Positions 7,888 to 16,291 of a DNA stretch of 64,000 nucleotides are shown here, in pieces; within the stretch, counting starts at the first letter, position 1; each line of letters starts with the position of its first letter. Made by a program: the position numbers and the translations under genes. This stretch comes from Methylobacterium nonmethylotrophicum (GTDB lineage Bacteria; Pseudomonadota; Alphaproteobacteria; Rhizobiales; Beijerinckiaceae). The stretch lies in the NCBI RefSeq assembly GCF_004745635.1, contig NZ_SRLB01000008.1:62001-126000 (forward strand), in the 5' to 3' direction. A model generated the notes under the pieces. That model did not search any database and had not been told where the DNA came from. It saw only the letters and a list, made by a program, of their open reading frames with translations.

Positions 7888-8805
7888 TCAGCGCGGGCGG
7901 GGCGCGGCACCGCCGCGGCGCAGCTCCAGGGTCGCCCAGCCCTCGATCAGGCGGCGCCGGCGCAGGCGGAACCCTTGCGCCGCGTAGGCCGAGAGCACGC
8001 CCGGCACGTCGCGGGGGATCAGGCCGGAGAGGACGAGCGTGCCGTCGCTCGCCACCGCGCGGGCGAGGCTGGGCGCGAGCCCCCGCAGCGGCCGGGCCAG
8101 GATGTTGGCGAAGACGAGGTCGAAGGCGCGGGTGTGGCGGGCGAGCGGGTGGCGCAGGCCCGGCGCCTCGTAGAAGGCCATCCGGTTGGCCAGCCCGTTG
8201 AAGGCCGCGTTGGTCCGCGCGGTCGCCACCGCCTCCGGGTCGAGATCGCCGGCGACGACGGTGTTGTGCAGGAGGCGCGCGGCGGCGAGCCCCAGGATCC
8301 CGGTCCCGGTGCCGACGTCGAGGATGCGGTGGGGCCGGCGCCGTTTCACCTCGTCGACGAGGGCGAGGAGGCAGCCGAGCGTCGTGCCGTGGTGGCCGGT
8401 GCCGAAGGCGAGCGCCGCCTCGATCTCGATCGGCAGGTCGTTCGCCCGAACCCGGCCGCGGTCGTGGGAGCCGTGGACCAGGATGCGCCCGGCCCGCACG
8501 GGCTTGAGCCCTTCGAGCGAGGCGCGGACCCAGTCCTGCTGGTCGATCGCCGCGAAGGTGGCCGCGTCGGCGGCATCCCCGACGATCGGGCGGATCAGTT
8601 CGCGCACCGCCTCCGCGTCGGGCTCGTCCGAGAAATAGGCCTCGAGCCGCCAGGTCCTGCCGTCCTCGGCCTCGAAGGCCGCGACCGCGGTCTCGGTCGG
8701 GTCGAAGACCTCGCCGATCAGGTCGGTCATGGCGCGGGCCGCGCGCTCGTCCGTGTCGAGACGCAGCACGTGGGTCGGGCGGTGGGGCGGCAGGCCTTCG
8801 AGCAT
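7888..8805 (-). CDS. prmA: ribosomal protein L11 methyltransferase
   Basis: About 305 residues. PrmA transfers methyl groups from S-adenosylmethionine to the lysines and N-terminal amine of ribosomal protein L11. The SAM-binding motif I is LDVGTGTGILGLAA, preceded by the PrmA-specific AFGTGHHGTT. The motif near NILARP corresponds to the substrate-binding NPPF-like position. The N-terminal third is the L11-binding region. The start at 8805 (MLEGLPPHRPTHV) fits family members; ATG at 8817 in the same frame is possible. No co-directional neighbour is close: the dehydrogenase gene starts 171 bp downstream. Confidence 0.92.
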   Translation of the reverse strand: MLEGLPPHRPTHVLRLDTDERAARAMTDLIGEVFDPTETAVAAFEAEDGRTWRLEAYFSDEPDAEAVRELIRPIVGDAADAATFAAIDQQDWVRASLEGLKPVRAGRILVHGSHDRGRVRANDLPIEIEAALAFGTGHHGTTLGCLLALVDEVKRRRPHRILDVGTGTGILGLAAARLLHNTVVAGDLDPEAVATARTNAAFNGLANRMAFYEAPGLRHPLARHTRAFDLVFANILARPLRGLAPSLARAVASDGTLVLSGLIPRDVPGVLSAYAAQGFRLRRRRLIEGWATLELRRGGAAPRPR

Positions 8806-8960
8806 GCCGGCGCCCATAGCATCCGCGCCCGCCGCCGTCACCGCCCCGTCACGCCCGCGCGGCATCAGGTCGGCGGCCCTCGAGGCCTTGGAACCGGCAG
8901 ACCGAATCGGCGTTCATAGCGGCGCCGGTCGCCAGAAGCCGGCCGTCGAAGGATCGTGCG

Positions 8961-9167
8961 ATGCGTACCCGAGTTCGCGAGCAGGTTCGGCCGGACATGT
9001 CCGCCGGGCAGGCCCAGACTCCCGTCCGGGACACACTCAACCGGCGCCGTGCGGCGCTGCTCACCGCCGAGGACACGGCCCTGCCGGGCCGCATGCTCGT
9101 GCTGCTCAGCCGCCTTCACCGCAGCGAGATGCTGCCGAAGGCCGAGTCGGAGAAGGCCGGCGCCTGA
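8961..9167 (+). CDS. small basic hypothetical protein, weak NepR-like C-terminus
   Basis: A 68-residue protein with a plausible ribosome site (GAAGGA, 7-8 bases before ATG). The segment LPGRMLVLLSRLHRSE resembles the C-terminal helix of NepR-type anti-sigma proteins (P-x-R-x-x-x-L-L-x-x-L), but the similarity is short and I do not claim the function. Its stop codon TGA (9165-9167) is exactly the 3-base loop of a perfect palindrome, the first of three at 35-bp spacing. It converges on the SDR gene ending at 9253. Confidence 0.5.
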   Translation: MRTRVREQVRPDMSAGQAQTPVRDTLNRRRAALLTAEDTALPGRMLVLLSRLHRSEMLPKAESEKAGA

Positions 9168-9246
9168 GGCGCCGGCACGTGCTGAAGAAGGCCGGCGCCC
9201 GGGGCGCCGGCAGGGAGTGGAAAAAGCCGGCGCCCGGGGCGCCGGC
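9156..9246 (-). terminator. triple palindrome phased at 35 bp, likely serial terminators
   Basis: Three copies of GCCGGCGCC-N3-GGCGCCGGC lie at 9156-9176, 9191-9211 and 9226-9246, spaced exactly 35 bp, while the 14-bp linkers differ in sequence. On the minus strand each stem is followed by a pyrimidine run (TTTTTCC, CTTCTTC, CTTCTCC), so they can act as one strong and two weaker intrinsic terminators for the leftward SDR gene ending at 9253. The loop of the leftmost palindrome is the stop codon of the converging gene. Confidence 0.8.
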
Positions 9247-9252
9247 ACGGGG

Positions 9253-10029
9253 TCACGCCCCCAGCCGCGAGCCCGTGCGGGCATCCGGCACGTAGCCGCG
9301 GTTCCAGGTCGGGCTGATCACCACCTCGTTGAGGCAGACGTGCTTCGGCCGCGTCGCGACGAACAGGATCAGCGCCGCCAGGTCGTCGGGCTGGAGCATG
9401 CGGGCGCGGTCCTCGGCGCTCACCGGCACCGGGCGCTTGTCGAGGATCGGGGTCGCGACCTCGGCCGGGCACAGCACCGTCGAGCGGATGCCGTTGACGC
9501 ATTCCTCCATGTTGATGCTGTGGCTCATCGCCACGACGGCGTGCTTGGCCGCCGTGTAGGCCGGGCCGCTGACCGGGCTGACGAACCGCCCGGCCCAGGA
9601 GGCGGTGTGGATCAGCACGCCGTCGCCCTGCCGGCGCATCAGCGGCAGGACCGCGAGCGAGGCGTAGAAGGCGCTCGACAGGTTGGCCCCGATCACCGCC
9701 TGCGCGCCCTCCGGCGACAGGGCGTCCCAGCGCCGCTCGCGTACGTTGCTGCCCGCATTGCTCACCAGCACGTCGAGCCGGCCGAACCGCGCGGCGATGC
9801 CCTCGACGATGGCCGTGATGCGGGCCGGATCGGTGACGTCGCCGGACTCGACCGTCGCCTGCCCGCCGGACGCCGCGATGCGCTCCGCCACCGCCCGCAG
9901 CGGCTCCTCCCGGCGCCCGGTGAGCACCACCTGGGCCCCCGCCCCGGCGAGCGCCAGCGCCGCCGCCTCGCCGATGCCGCTGCCCGCACCCGTCACCCAG
10001 GCGACCTTGCCGCTGAGGTCCTGCGTCAT
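9253..10029 (-). CDS. short-chain dehydrogenase/reductase
   Basis: A 258-residue classical SDR. The Rossmann nucleotide motif TGAGSGIG is at residues about 14-21, NAG in the middle (LVSNAGSN), the catalytic Ser in HTASWAG, and the YxxxK pair in YTAAKHAV. It reduces or oxidises a carbonyl/alcohol with NAD(P)H in the cytosol; the substrate is not evident. I chose the start at 10029 because GGTGGAGA lies just upstream and MTQDLSGK is typical; the frame is open 46 codons further. Three hairpins follow its stop. Confidence 0.9.
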   Translation of the reverse strand: MTQDLSGKVAWVTGAGSGIGEAAALALAGAGAQVVLTGRREEPLRAVAERIAASGGQATVESGDVTDPARITAIVEGIAARFGRLDVLVSNAGSNVRERRWDALSPEGAQAVIGANLSSAFYASLAVLPLMRRQGDGVLIHTASWAGRFVSPVSGPAYTAAKHAVVAMSHSINMEECVNGIRSTVLCPAEVATPILDKRPVPVSAEDRARMLQPDDLAALILFVATRPKHVCLNEVVISPTWNRGYVPDARTGSRLGA

Positions 10030-10182
10030 GTCCGTCTCCACCCTGGCTGTTCTGCGGTCCGGCGCCACGAAGGCCCGCCCGGGCCTGCGCCCCGGTCCCT
10101 TCTCTGCCAAGCCATGACAGGAGCGCGCAAGAGCGCCGGGCGGCGGATGGCGGGAGAGACCGGTCAACCCGGGCGCCGGACG

Positions 10183-10494
10183 TCACCGCCTGGGCCGATC
10201 GAACGCGATCCCGGCGAACTCGCCGCGACGCCACACCAGGGCGGCGCGACGCGCGAGGTTCGCGTGCCGGATGACGATCCAGAACCGGTCGGTCAGGGCG
10301 TACCGCTTCGACACTCCGATCTTGGCGCCCCCGTCGGAGAGATCGCGCACGATGCAGTGCACGCGGTCGCTGTGCGACAACAGGATCGTCGCCGGCATCG
10401 AAGTCCTGTGCCGCTGACAGGCCCTCTTCTCGTCGGCCCGGGCGCCGGACGCGCCCGCCTCGTCTCCGGTCGCGATGGTCGTAGCGTCGTTCAT
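10183..10494 (-). CDS. PilZ domain protein
   Basis: About 103 residues, nearly all one PilZ domain. It begins near RHRTSMPATI, which resembles the c-di-GMP-binding RxxxR motif, and has DLSDGGAKIGV as the (D/N)xSxxG motif. PilZ proteins bind cyclic-di-GMP and alter motility, polysaccharide production or transcription. The last strand reads ALVWRRGEFAGIAF, the usual end. A start 7 codons upstream (10515) is an alternative and has a comparable ribosome site. The gene stands alone, upstream of and divergent from tRNA-Glu. Confidence 0.87.
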   Translation of the reverse strand: MNDATTIATGDEAGASGARADEKRACQRHRTSMPATILLSHSDRVHCIVRDLSDGGAKIGVSKRYALTDRFWIVIRHANLARRAALVWRRGEFAGIAFDRPRR

Positions 10495-10788
10495 CTGCGC
10501 CGAGCCCTCAACCATGCATGCGCGCCCTCTTCATCATGACAGGTCGCCCCTCCACCGGGAGGACTCGACCGGAGCAGGAGGCGGCATTCTGTCCGCAAGG
10601 GTTAAGCAACTCCTGCGTGTCCTGCGTGAAAATCCATGTGCCGAACCAACGGCCGTTCCCGGCAGGGGAGACGATCTCCGGGAGGCGCGATCCGCCCGCG
10701 AGCGCGACGTGGCCCACATGCGCAGGCCGGCGACCAGGCTTGCGCCCGGTCCGGACCGTCGCTATACCGCCGCCATCCCGCCGGGCCA

Positions 10789-10864
10789 GCTCCCATCGTC
10801 TAGCGGTCCAGGACGTCGCCCTCTCACGGCGAAAACAGGGGTTCGAGTCCCCTTGGGAGCGCCA
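10789..10864 (+). tRNA. tRNA-Glu (CTC anticodon)
   Basis: The cloverleaf folds fully. The acceptor GCTCCCA pairs with TGGGAGC, the anticodon stem TCGCC/GGCGA encloses loop CTCTCAC with anticodon CTC at 10823-10825, and the T arm contains GGTTCGAGTCC. A genomic CCA follows at 10862-10864. Confidence 0.95.
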
Positions 10865-11306
10865 TTTCACCCGCATCGAGACATCGCCGCCGGTCCCCTG
10901 GGCGACCCGGCAGTGATGAAGCGGGCACTTCAGAGGCCGGGACGCCTCGGGCGCAGGCCATGGCCCCCATCGCTTCTCCGTCGCTCACGGACCTCCTCCG
11001 CGCCGGACGTCCCCGACCTCCCCTCGCTCGGCGACCGTCACCGGCGCGTGACATCGCCATGAGGCCGGGCTGCGCCGGCCGCACCGCTCGCGAGCGGCAC
11101 AAGACCACGCGACGATCAATCCAGTCATTCCAACCTTCAATCCATCCCTGACAATTCCAGGTTGTTAACACGCGTGAATATTTCGCCCTCACAGTGTCAC
11201 AGATCGAAATCCTGGAGGAAATCGGCTTGCCTCGGATCGTCGAGGTTGATTTCACTGTTTCTTAACCCGCATCATCGGGTCATGGCGCGAAGGCAAGAGG
11301 AGCGCG
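10865..11306. other. 442-bp intergenic stretch, no gene supported
   Basis: It lies between tRNA-Glu and the small protein at 11307. Around 11100-11270 the sequence is noticeably less GC-rich and may hold a promoter. No conserved frame, hairpin-T-run or RNA fold stands out. Confidence 0.4.
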
Positions 11307-11630
11307 ATGTTCGGACGGCGCAGGGAGGCGGCACCGGCAGACGGACTGATCCGGCACCATGTCCGGCTGAACCGTGACGGAGCGGAGCAGGAAGGGTGCC
11401 TGATCTATCGCGGGGACCGGCTCGTCTCCGTGGCGATCCGCCTGGAGCCCGGCACGCCCCACCCGCCGGAGCACCGGCACAAATGGCGCGTGGCCGAGAT
11501 CGACGGCCCCGGCGAGGCGCTCGCGGCGGCCCCGCTCTTCGACACGCCGGACGCCGTGGCGGACTGGATCGCCCGCCGCCTGCCGCACCCGGCACCGAGG
11601 CCGTGGCTGGACCCGCACCTGCTGCCGTGA
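11307..11630 (+). CDS. conserved hypothetical protein, 107 residues
   Basis: The ATG is preceded by an excellent ribosome site (GAGGAGCGCG). The protein is soluble and of mixed composition: a basic start (MFGRRREA), a strand-rich middle (LIYRGDRLVSVAIRLE, HKWRVAEID) and a helical end (DAVADWIARRLP). No motif or family is recognised. It converges on the GT61 gene with a 13-bp gap. Confidence 0.75.
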   Translation: MFGRRREAAPADGLIRHHVRLNRDGAEQEGCLIYRGDRLVSVAIRLEPGTPHPPEHRHKWRVAEIDGPGEALAAAPLFDTPDAVADWIARRLPHPAPRPWLDPHLLP

Positions 11631-11643
11631 GGCGGCCGGACCA

Positions 11644-12825
11644 TCACTGGAACCGGGCCGTGCCGATCCGCCACGCACCCTCGATGTCGACCGCGAGGCC
11701 GAGACGCCCGATCTGCCGGCGGATGAACGGCAGCGTCCCGGGATGGTGCGCGGCGTAGCCGTTCATCGCGACCCACAGGGCCACGTCGTCCGACAGGCGC
11801 CTGGCATAGTCGCCCGAGCACCACTGGCCGCGGATGTCGAGGCCGAACCGCTCCAGGCGGGCGAGGAGGTCGCCCTCGTCGAAGACCCCGAAGCTGCGGT
11901 CCCGGCGCGGCCAGCCGCGGGCCGTCAGCCCGTACAGGACCCCGCGCGACGGGCTCCAGTACTCGAGCGCGCGCACCCGCGGCCGGAGGGCGCCCTCGGC
12001 GAGGCGGTTGCCGGGCCGGCGCTCGATCACCGCGACCGTCGCGTCGAGCCGCCCGAGCAGCTGCAGCGTGTGGACCGCCGACCCTTCGGAGAACACGATC
12101 CGCTTCGCGCGGCGCATGAACCGGACCTGGTCGGCGACGTCGTGCAGCTCCGGGTGCAGCACCGTCGCCCCGGCCCGCTCGAGGATGTTCGCGAGGTACG
12201 GCTCGCCCGCGAGCCGTCCGTCCGGCCACCGCGCCCGGGAGACGAACAGCAGCTCGATGTCGCGCGCCGGCGCGGCGTGGCCCGCCACGATCGCGTCCAT
12301 CAGGTCCAGATGCGCGCGGCCCGGGCCCGGGCCGTCGAGCCGCTCGGCCTGGCGCGGGACGTGGAGCAGGCGGAACCGGGTCGGCTCGCGGACCAGGAGG
12401 ACGCGCTCGGGCCCGACGCCGAAATGCGCGAGGATCTGCCAGAAGAAGGCGGGCGGCTCGCAGGCCGCGTCCGGCGCGCTGCTGAACACCAGCGGCAGAC
12501 CGGGATCCGACCGGCTCGCCTGCGCGATCCGCATGCCGAAATCGGCGATCATGTGCCCGTAATGGTGGCAGACCGGACCGCACCAGATCCCGGCCGCCGC
12601 CTCGCGCCGCACCGCGGCCGGGCGCGGGCGCCGGTCGGAAGGAACCGGCAGGCGACCGCGGCAGTGCCGCGCCGCGAGTTGCCAGGCGAAACCGGGAAAC
12701 ACCGGCCCGCCCCGGAAGATGCCCGCGTTCCGAGCCTGCCTGAACAGACCGGCACTGTTCTTCAGATATTGTGTCGGCATGACGTCGATATGCCGGAAAT
12801 CGATGAAATCTGTGTTTCCACCCAT
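11644..12825 (-). CDS. glycosyltransferase family 61 (DUF563-type)
   Basis: A 393-residue protein without signal peptide or membrane helix. The N-terminal HYGHMIADF and the C-terminal FSEGSAVHTLQLLG, with its acidic and His residues, are the hallmarks of GT61-like sugar transferases; nearly all conserved positions fall between residues 85 and 290. Such enzymes add a sugar in polysaccharide, LPS or capsule assembly; donor and acceptor are unknown. The 5' end and upstream region are unusually AT-rich for this genome (12826-12910), which suggests a regulated or acquired gene. No other glycan gene adjoins it. Confidence 0.8.
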   Translation of the reverse strand: MGGNTDFIDFRHIDVMPTQYLKNSAGLFRQARNAGIFRGGPVFPGFAWQLAARHCRGRLPVPSDRRPRPAAVRREAAAGIWCGPVCHHYGHMIADFGMRIAQASRSDPGLPLVFSSAPDAACEPPAFFWQILAHFGVGPERVLLVREPTRFRLLHVPRQAERLDGPGPGRAHLDLMDAIVAGHAAPARDIELLFVSRARWPDGRLAGEPYLANILERAGATVLHPELHDVADQVRFMRRAKRIVFSEGSAVHTLQLLGRLDATVAVIERRPGNRLAEGALRPRVRALEYWSPSRGVLYGLTARGWPRRDRSFGVFDEGDLLARLERFGLDIRGQWCSGDYARRLSDDVALWVAMNGYAAHHPGTLPFIRRQIGRLGLAVDIEGAWRIGTARFQ

Positions 12826-13274
12826 TTTATGATCACTTTATTTGTTATATTTTTTATCAAACGACGCAAATCTCTCTCGGATTTTTTGCCGCTTATCTCA
12901 ATATTGCCCGATCTGACCCTACGGCGGCAACCCCTCTCGCATTAGACCGATCGACATAATGACTGTCGCGTGCCGCGCAGGCGGGACGTATCCGACGCCT
13001 CCGGCAGAGCGTCGGCGGGCCCGGTGTCGCGGCATGACTGGGGTGCGGGGACATGCCGCGATCCGGCCAGCCCGCTTCACGAGAACGGGCAGGGTCCCGG
13101 GTGCGATGCCGGCCGCCTCGGTCCGCTCAAGCCGGCCTGTCGACCCAGGTGCGCCGGCGCACGCCGTGCCGGACGGGCCGGGCCCATATCCCCTTCACGT
13201 CGCTCACGTCCCTCCGCGCCCAGACCCTGCTGGGTCCCTGTGAGACGCCGGGATGAAGACGACAGGAGGTCACC
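12826..13274. other. 449-bp divergent intergenic region with an AT-rich block
   Basis: The block at about 12826-12910 is by far the most AT-rich part of the surroundings, with T runs and TTATATTTTTTATC on the plus strand. It probably contains the GT61 promoter: on the minus strand TATAAC lies near 12848-12853. The rest, 12960-13274, is GC-rich without a gene I can support. Confidence 0.5.
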
Positions 13275-13523
13275 ATGATCCGGTTCGTCACCGCCGCCAC
13301 GGCGGCTGCCCTCGTCGCCCTGCCCCTCTCGGTCGCGCACGCCAATGGCGGCGACCGCGAGCCGGCCGGCGGCGCCTTCATGAGCAGCTACGTCACCAAT
13401 CCCTACGCCACCACCCGCTCGCCCGCCGAGGCCCGGCCGCTCGACCGGCCGACGCCCTGGTTCGTGCCCGAGACGACCGGCTCGGTGCGCGCCCTCCCGG
13501 CCCGGCCGCGGACGCACCGCTGA
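13275..13523 (+). CDS. small secreted protein
   Basis: An 82-residue protein preceded by a strong ribosome site (GGAGGTCACC). A signal peptide covers residues 1 to about 23 (FVTAATAAALVALPLSVAHA). The mature 59 residues are polar with many Thr, Pro and Arg and contain PETTGSVR, loosely like the IVTGSLR of the secreted protein at the left edge. It has no cysteine. Function is unknown; it probably resides in the periplasm. Confidence 0.75.
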   Translation: MIRFVTAATAAALVALPLSVAHANGGDREPAGGAFMSSYVTNPYATTRSPAEARPLDRPTPWFVPETTGSVRALPARPRTHR

Positions 13524-13598
13524 CACGACGTCATCCCGTCGCCACGGTCCCGAGGGTAAGCTCCCGCTTTCTCGATAGCGGGAGCGCCGAGGGGAAAG

Positions 13599-15566
13599 AT
13601 GACACAGCCGTCGCTGAACCGATCGCAGCAGGCCGAGGCGGCCGAGGATGCCGGCTCGAACCCGAGCCCGAACCCGACCCTCGGCGAGGTCGTGGCCCGG
13701 CGCTTCGACCGGCGCGAGATCCTGCGCGGGGGGCTCGCGGTCGCGGCGATCTCGGCGACGCTGGCGCCCCGGGCCGTCGCGGCGGCCGGCGCGCCCGAGA
13801 CCTTCCCGTTCCGCGAATTGCCGGCCGGCGCCGACGAGCGCCACCACGTGGCGGAGGGCCACGACGCCGAGGTGCTGATCCGCTGGGGCGATCCCGTCCT
13901 GCCGGGCGCGCCGCCCTTCGACCCGCACAGGCAGTCGGCGGCCGCGCAAGCGCAGCAATTCGGCTACAACAACGACTTCCTGGGCTTCTTCCCGCTGCCC
14001 GGAGCGGCGGATCCCGCCGGCCACGGCCTCCTCGTCGTCAACCACGAATACACGAACGAGGAACTGATGTTCCCGGGCCTCGGCCGGCAGGACGGCAAGG
14101 CCGCCTTCGCGGGCATGAGCCGCGACCTCGTCGACATCGAGATGGCGGCCCATGGCGGCTCGGTGATCGAGATCCGGCGCGAGGACGGGCGCTGGCGCGT
14201 GGTGCCGGACTCCCGTTACGCGCGCCGCATCACTGCGACGACCCCGATGCGGTTCTCCGGCCCCGCCGCCGGCTCGCCCCGCCTGCGCACCGGCGCCGAC
14301 CCGGAGGGCCGGACGGTCCTCGGCATGATCAACAACTGCGCGGGCGGCGTCACCCCGTGGGGCACGTGGCTGACCTGCGAGGAGAACATCAACTACTACT
14401 TCCAGGGCCGCCTGCCCGAGGGCTCAGCCGAAGCGCGCAACCACAAGCGCCTCGGCGTGCCGGCGAACCTCTACGGCTGGGGCCGATTCCACGAGCGCTT
14501 CGACCTCGCCAAGGAGCCGAACGAGCCGAACCGCTTCGGCTGGGTGGTCGAGATCGATCCCTTCGACCCGGGAAGCGTGCCGGTGAAGCGCACCGCCATG
14601 GGCCGCTTCAAGCACGAGGGCGCGGCCGGGCTGGTGGCGGGCGACGGGCGCTACGTCGTGTTCCAGGGCGACGACGAGCGCTTCGACTACGTCTACCGCT
14701 TCGTCACGCGGGACCCGGTCAACATGGCGGATCGGTCAGCCAACCGCGACATCCTCGACCACGGCACCCTGTCGGTCGCCCGCTTCGACGCCGACGGGCG
14801 CGGCACCTGGCTGCCGATCGTGTTCGGGCAGGGCCCGCTGACGCCGGAGAACGGGTTTCGCGACCAGGCCGACGTGCTGGTCGAGACGCGCCGGGCCGCC
14901 GACCTGCTCGGCGCCACCAAGATGGACCGGCCGGAGGACGTCGAGGCCAACCCGAAGACCGGCAAGGTCTACGTGATGCTGACCAACAACGTGCGCCGCA
15001 AGGCCGACCAGGTCGACGCGGCGAACCCGCGGCCGGACAATCGCTTCGGCCACATCGTCGAGCTCTCGCCCGAGGGCGGCGATTTCGCGGCCGCGGGCTT
15101 CACCTGGGAGGTGCTGGTGCGCTGCGGCGATCCGTCGATCGCGGCGGTCGGCGCCACCTTCTCGTCGGCGACGACGAAGGACGGCTGGTTCGGCATGCCG
15201 GACAATTGCGCCGTCGACGGCCAGGGCCGCCTCTGGGTCGCCACGGACGGCAACTCGCCCTCCAAGACCGGCCGCACCGACGGCATCTGGGGTATGGAGA
15301 CCGACGGCACCCGCCGCGGCACCGCCAAGCACTTCTTCCAGGTCCCCCTCGGGGCCGAGATGTGCGGCCCCTACTTCACTCCCGACGACACCACCTTCTT
15401 CGTCGCCGTGCAGCATCCCGGCGAGGCCGACGAGGAGGACCCGAACGCCACCCCGGCGACCTTCGAGAATCCGGCGACCCGCTGGCCCGACTTCGACCCC
15501 GCCCTGCCCCCACGCCCGGCGGTGCTGGCGATCACGAAGCGGGGCGGGGGAACGGTCGGGACCTGA
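13599..15566 (+). CDS. PhoX-family phosphatase (DUF839), Tat-exported
   Basis: A 655-residue protein. A ribosome site (GAGGGGAAAG) precedes the ATG. Residues about 33-65 form a Tat signal: twin Arg in ARRFDRREIL, then a hydrophobic stretch ending in AVAAAGA, so it is exported folded to the periplasm. The rest is the PhoX beta-propeller: FGYNNDFLGFFPL, VVNHEYTNEELM, MINNCAGGVTPWGTW with TCEEN, and a late DNCAVDGQGRLWV. PhoX enzymes hydrolyse phosphate esters using calcium and iron. It may serve phosphate scavenging; no PhoB box is evident upstream. It is monocistronic. Confidence 0.9.
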   Translation: MTQPSLNRSQQAEAAEDAGSNPSPNPTLGEVVARRFDRREILRGGLAVAAISATLAPRAVAAAGAPETFPFRELPAGADERHHVAEGHDAEVLIRWGDPVLPGAPPFDPHRQSAAAQAQQFGYNNDFLGFFPLPGAADPAGHGLLVVNHEYTNEELMFPGLGRQDGKAAFAGMSRDLVDIEMAAHGGSVIEIRREDGRWRVVPDSRYARRITATTPMRFSGPAAGSPRLRTGADPEGRTVLGMINNCAGGVTPWGTWLTCEENINYYFQGRLPEGSAEARNHKRLGVPANLYGWGRFHERFDLAKEPNEPNRFGWVVEIDPFDPGSVPVKRTAMGRFKHEGAAGLVAGDGRYVVFQGDDERFDYVYRFVTRDPVNMADRSANRDILDHGTLSVARFDADGRGTWLPIVFGQGPLTPENGFRDQADVLVETRRAADLLGATKMDRPEDVEANPKTGKVYVMLTNNVRRKADQVDAANPRPDNRFGHIVELSPEGGDFAAAGFTWEVLVRCGDPSIAAVGATFSSATTKDGWFGMPDNCAVDGQGRLWVATDGNSPSKTGRTDGIWGMETDGTRRGTAKHFFQVPLGAEMCGPYFTPDDTTFFVAVQHPGEADEEDPNATPATFENPATRWPDFDPALPPRPAVLAITKRGGGTVGT

Positions 15567-16094
15567 TCAAGATCAACCCATTGCATCGCGTCGCAGCCCG
15601 CACTCGGCCTTGCTGCTCATCCTCGCCCCTGTGCTTCGCCCGGACACCCGGGCGAGGCTGCGAACTCGCCATGCTTGTCGGCTTAGCCAGCGCCTGCGAA
15701 CGAGTCCGTTCGACGACGCGGCGGTATGATCCGCCGGTCGTGCGCCTCGACGGGTGGACGCGTCGTTTCCGCTTTCGAGCAGGATGTCATCCCAGTCGAT
15801 GGACTTCGACTTGGCGTCTCGCCGGGAGGTCGGTGCAACGTCCTGACGCGGTCACCGCGCGATGCGGCATATCGCGAGAACACGAGGAAGGACTGCGCCG
15901 TCGTCCGCGCTCGGCGGGCCAAAACGAAATCCCGCTCGACTCGCGCCCTCTCCAGGCGGAAGCGGCTCAACGCGAGCTTGCGCTTCATCGTACGGGAGGG
16001 CGGCACGATGTGAGTGCGTCCGATGGACTCGACGACGTCGAGACCATCGTGCCCCATCTGAAGGTTGTTCCACCACAAGCACTTGCGTGGGGAG
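15567..16094. other. 528-bp intergenic stretch, no gene supported
   Basis: It lies between the PhoX gene and the tRNA at 16095. Frames of 90-130 codons are open on both strands with Arg/Ser-rich composition typical of spurious frames. No hairpin-T-run or repeat stands out. Confidence 0.4.
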
Positions 16095-16170
16095 TGGTGG
16101 GCCCGGCAGGACTCGAACCTGCAACCAGACCGTTATGAGCGGTCGGCTCTAACCATTGAGCTACAGGCCC
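16095..16170 (-). tRNA. tRNA-Ile2 (CAT anticodon, lysidine type)
   Basis: Reading leftwards from 16170, the acceptor GGGCCTG pairs with CGGGCCC and the anticodon loop CTCATAA carries CAT. The T arm GCAGGTTCGAGTCCTGC follows, then discriminator A and genomic CCA at 16097-16095. The CTCATAA loop and the body match the elongator Ile2 tRNA, whose C34 becomes lysidine, rather than either Met tRNA. Its 5' half (16131-16170) is duplicated at 23896-23935, marking it as an integration site. Confidence 0.92.
16131..16170 (-). repeat. island attachment site, tRNA end
   Basis: This is the 5' half of tRNA-Ile2 from the anticodon to the first base. It matches 23896-23935 at 38 of 40 positions. The integrase gene lies just beyond it, on the 5' side of the tRNA. 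Confidence 0.8.
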
Positions 16171-16291
16171 TTAGTCTTTGTCTTCAGTAACTTAGCGCCT
16201 AGTCTGTTGTTTGGCGACAGCTTCGGCAACAGAAACGGCGACAGAAACCCCGCTCGTGGTACCCGCGCGCAGCCGTTCCGGCAAGCCCCTC

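Noticed and set aside
9156..9260. A possible mini CRISPR array (three repeats at even spacing).
   Set aside because: Repeats are palindromic throughout, spacers would be only 14 bp, there are just three units, and no cas gene is present.
15683..16078. Opposing frames of 95-131 codons between PhoX and the tRNA.
   Set aside because: Arg/Ser-rich composition on both strands, no ribosome site, no recognisable motif.
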